Of a DNA stretch of 64,000 nucleotides, positions 62,419 to 64,000 are shown piece by piece. This DNA comes from Roseococcus pinisoli. GTDB taxonomy: Bacteria > Pseudomonadota > Alphaproteobacteria > Acetobacterales > Acetobacteraceae. The translations under genes and the position numbers were made by a program. The notes under the pieces are model-generated. The model had not been told where the DNA came from, searched no databases, and saw nothing but the letters and a program-made list of their open reading frames with translations. Location of the stretch: positions 1 to 64,000 of the forward strand of contig NZ_JAHCDA010000003.1 of the NCBI RefSeq assembly GCF_018413645.1. The letters run 5' to 3'. The first letter of the stretch is position 1, and each line of letters opens with the position of its first letter.

Positions 62419-62601
62419 ATGTCGCCCCTCATCCACTTCATCGCCTACTTTTTGCTTCTGGCCGGCTACAGCGTGTTCGCCGTGCATTACGCCGTGGAGG
62501 CCTTTCACCAGGCTTTCCCCCAGCACCAAGCTCGTGACGAGACGCCGGCGCCTTCCGAGCCGGAACCGCCCGTGATCAGCATCCGTCATCATGTGGATTG
62601 A
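62419..62601 (+). CDS. Small single-helix membrane protein (island)
   Basis: 60 residues: MSPLIHFIAYFLLLAGYSVF forms one transmembrane helix (about 4-28), followed by a charged tail rich in Pro and Glu. AGGAAGGAG lies 9 bases before the ATG. It is one of only two plus-strand genes in the island, and its 3' end overlaps the end of the convergent gene by 26 bases. Function unknown. Confidence 0.55.
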   Translation: MSPLIHFIAYFLLLAGYSVFAVHYAVEAFHQAFPQHQARDETPAPSEPEPPVISIRHHVD

Positions 62602-62797
62602 GTGGCCTCGGGAAGGCGGCCCGTATGTGCTCTGGGCCTCCCCACACAGCGACAGTCCGCTCTTTGCCGAAGATCACGCACTTGCGCGGGGTCGGCCGGG
62701 AGCCGTCCGCCCAGCCCTCCTTCTGGTAGAGCGTCAGCAGCTTGTGGGCGAGCAGCAGGTCGTCGCTGTCTTTCGCGTGATAGATGGTGATCTTCAT
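62576..62797 (-). CDS. Small hypothetical island protein
   Basis: 73 residues from ATG 62797: MKITIYHAKDSDDLLLAHKL, YQKEGWADGSRPTPRKCVIF, VWGGPEHIRAAFPRPL. A compact alpha/beta fold is likely. Frame continues upstream to 62938 but overlaps the next gene. Preceded by hairpin copy 7. Confidence 0.6.
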   Translation of the reverse strand: MKITIYHAKDSDDLLLAHKLLTLYQKEGWADGSRPTPRKCVIFGKERTVAVWGGPEHIRAAFPRPLNPHDDGC

Positions 62798-62799
62798 GG

Positions 62800-62817
62800 C
62801 CGGCCCTCCTTGGTCGG
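62800..62817 (-). promoter_or_regulatory. SD-in-loop RNA hairpin, copy 7
   Basis: Minus-strand CCGACC-AAGGAG-GGCCGG: five pairs and one A-C mismatch, the weakest copy; 2 bases before the ATG at 62797. Confidence 0.6.
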
Positions 62818-62825
62818 TTCGATTG

Positions 62826-63440
62826 TCAGGACCACCACGTGCAAACGTAGGGGCGGAGCTGCTTCCAGTCTCCGAAGCGGAGCTCCTCGGCGATAAGCAG
62901 GATGACCTCGGGTGGCAGCGGCACGGGCGCGTGGCCATGATCTTCGACGTAGCGCTTGCGGTCGCTGATGTTCGAGTAGTGCTCCAGCTTCTCGCCGGTC
63001 ACCGGGTCCATCCAGTTGAGGTAAGGGTAGATCGGGACGGGCAGCTCCTTGACCACGGTCACCAGCGGATCTTCCAGGCGCTGGGCCTGGACCTCCGTGT
63101 AATCGAGGATGTCATCGAACCGGAACCAATAGGTGGCCTGGCTGGGCGGTATGATCAGGCTCAGCCCCCCATCCGTGTCGGTGTACTCGGCGTACCGCAC
63201 CGTCTCCGAGAAGGTCTTGGGGTAGCGCTCCCGATCCTTCTCGCTCATGTGCTGGTGGAGGCAATCGAAGCCGAGCTGTGACCAGCCCCTCTCCTTGCTG
63301 TCGGCCTGGCGCCTGTAGTGCCCTCTCACGAAGGCATCGACCTCACCCGGCTTGTCGTCCGTGTACAGGCGCTGGTCGAGCCAGGGCCGGTCCGGATGCA
63401 CCATGCCGTAGCCCATTGCCTTGTGAATTCGTGTGCTCAT
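62826..63440 (-). CDS. Hypothetical island protein
   Basis: 204 residues from ATG 63440: MSTRIHKAMGYGMVHPDRPWL, a central QLGFDCLHQHMSEKDRERYPK, and an aromatic-rich C-terminus ending KQLRPYVCTWW. No family recognised. The longer frame to 63584 would read through the palindrome and the preceding gene and is rejected. Preceded by hairpin copy 8. Confidence 0.65.
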   Translation of the reverse strand: MSTRIHKAMGYGMVHPDRPWLDQRLYTDDKPGEVDAFVRGHYRRQADSKERGWSQLGFDCLHQHMSEKDRERYPKTFSETVRYAEYTDTDGGLSLIIPPSQATYWFRFDDILDYTEVQAQRLEDPLVTVVKELPVPIYPYLNWMDPVTGEKLEHYSNISDRKRYVEDHGHAPVPLPPEVILLIAEELRFGDWKQLRPYVCTWWS

Positions 63441-63444
63441 CGTT

Positions 63445-63460
63445 CGACCCTCCTTGGCCG
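63445..63460 (-). promoter_or_regulatory. SD-in-loop RNA hairpin, copy 8
   Basis: Minus-strand CGGCC-AAGGAG-GGTCG (one G-U), 4 bases before the ATG at 63440; nearly identical to copy 6 including the GTCGAACGATGAGC context. Confidence 0.75.
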
Positions 63461-63467
63461 TGGTTTC

Positions 63468-63483
63468 GTGCACCCAGGTGCAC
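63468..63483. promoter_or_regulatory. Palindromic operator-like site, second copy
   Basis: GTGCACC-CA-GGTGCAC, the reverse complement of the site at 58286-58301. It lies 28 bases upstream of the start at 63440 and 5 bases after the preceding stop codon. Confidence 0.55.
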
Positions 63484-63487
63484 AGTC

Positions 63488-63733
63488 TTAATTTCCTTGC
63501 CGTGACCTCAGCCAGGCCCGGCCAATGTCTGTCAGACCCCATCCTGATGCGGTCGTCCGACTGGCGACCAGAGGGCCGCGCCAAGCCACCAGGCCATCGA
63601 CGGCCAGGTCGTTGAGAAGGCTCAGCTCGGTCGGATCGTCCGTGCGGAACAGTTCGGCTGCGGCCGCAAGTCGGGTGAGCATCGGGCGGATCTCCCCCTC
63701 AGTTCGTAGGAAGTCGTCATTCGCGGGCTTCAC
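63488..63733 (-). CDS. Winged-helix-like small protein (island)
   Basis: 81 residues from GTG 63733, which overlaps the upstream stop (GTGA). LSLLNDLAVDGLVAWRGPLV and GWGLTDIGRAWLRSRQ (about 45-80) resemble the recognition helix and wing of winged-helix proteins. DNA-binding is inferred. The ATG at 63775 would overlap the preceding gene more deeply. Confidence 0.55.
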   Translation of the reverse strand: MKPANDDFLRTEGEIRPMLTRLAAAAELFRTDDPTELSLLNDLAVDGLVAWRGPLVASRTTASGWGLTDIGRAWLRSRQGN

Positions 63734-63996
63734 GCGAGTTCCTTCGAAATATTCTCTCGGGCCTTTTGCTCCCACTGACGAACTCGGGCCATGTCGGTTC
63801 GGAAAATGCAGTCAGCCGCCAAGAAGGTCCCCAGAAACGCCTTGCGGCCGGCATTGAACTTCTCCGGTGACAAGTGGCTGTACTCCTCCCGCAGACGCTC
63901 CGTGTTGCGGTCGAAATAGGGGCTGGCAAGCGGCTCGAGGTCGAGGTCGAGGAACCAGGAGCCCCATCGGTTCATCATGGGCCGGACGGTTCGCAT
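63730..63996 (-). CDS. Hypothetical island protein, start uncertain at window edge
   Basis: 88 codons from ATG 63996; MMNRWGSW at 63978 is another possible start, and the frame may continue beyond the right edge. Contains WFLDLDLEPLASPYFDRNTE, NAGRKAFLGTFLAADC and a charged end. Its stop overlaps the next GTG start. Function unknown. Confidence 0.55.
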   Translation of the reverse strand: MRTVRPMMNRWGSWFLDLDLEPLASPYFDRNTERLREEYSHLSPEKFNAGRKAFLGTFLAADCIFRTDMARVRQWEQKARENISKELA

Positions 63997-64000
63997 TCCG

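Larger units (their letters stand above)
55883..64000. mobile_element. Phage-like genomic island (left part; right end outside window)
   Basis: From the tRNA-Ser 3' end to the right edge the gene style changes completely: about 20 genes, most under 200 codons, nearly all on the minus strand and overlapping by 1-4 bases, with Ea22-like, DUF7220-like, SANT-like and MESH1-like products and no housekeeping function. A repeated SD hairpin occurs only here. No integrase, portal or terminase gene is visible in this part, so whether it is a prophage, a remnant or an integrative element cannot be decided. Confidence 0.7.

Overview
This window is GC-rich chromosomal DNA from an alphaproteobacterium. 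The gene order ihfB-lapA-pyrF-trpF-trpB-trpA, the series pyrB/pyrC-like/plsY/dprA/topA/rnr/rpmG/pleD, and the Bug-type TctC-family binding protein together point to the Acetobacteraceae (Roseomonas-like). This placement is inferred from gene content; no rRNA gene is present to test it.

Layout. 1-1.6 kb: the N-terminal part of a cyclase-type sensor protein running off the left edge, plus small hypothetical genes. 1.6-8.4 kb: an operon of a large Orn/Lys/Arg-type PLP decarboxylase, two AspT-family antiporters and a MarC-family protein, which looks like a decarboxylation/antiport system. 8.5-11 kb: a DUF2950/DUF3300 envelope pair on the minus strand. 11.4-19 kb: SulP transporter, enoyl-ACP reductase, phosphate acyltransferase, acetate kinase, a small unknown protein and a PhaC-like DUF3141 protein. 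tRNA-Thr(CGT) follows. 19.5-24.6 kb: sppA, ihfB, lapA, pyrF, trpF, trpB, trpA. 24.7-38 kb: metabolic genes including a glyoxylate/hydroxypyruvate module (tartronate-semialdehyde reductase, hydroxypyruvate isomerase, serine-glyoxylate aminotransferase, a fused FAD/Fe-S dehydrogenase). 38-55.7 kb: pleD, rpmG, rnr, topA, dprA, plsY, a dihydroorotase-like gene lacking its HxH metal site, a GNAT gene, pyrB, ruvX, gatCAB and a glutathione S-transferase, then tRNA-Ser(GCT).

55.9-64 kb (to the right edge) is a foreign, phage-like island that begins immediately after the 3' end of tRNA-Ser. It holds about 20 small, tightly overlapping genes, nearly all on the minus strand. Recognisable members are an Ea22-like protein, a DUF7220-type small membrane protein, zinc-ribbon peptides, a SANT/Myb-like protein and a MESH1-like (p)ppGpp hydrolase. 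Three island genes are shorter than 60 codons (30, 55 and 56 aa).

The most striking signal is in the island. All eight minus-strand genes whose start is not overlapped by the upstream gene are preceded by the same short RNA hairpin. It has a 5-6 bp stem whose sequence changes in a compensatory way from copy to copy, and an invariant AAGGAG hexaloop that is the Shine-Dalgarno sequence itself. The loop and its C-G closing pair match the ANGGAN geometry recognised by CsrA/RsmE proteins. The eleven translationally coupled starts lack the element. It looks like an island-wide post-transcriptional regulon or a dedicated translation-initiation device.
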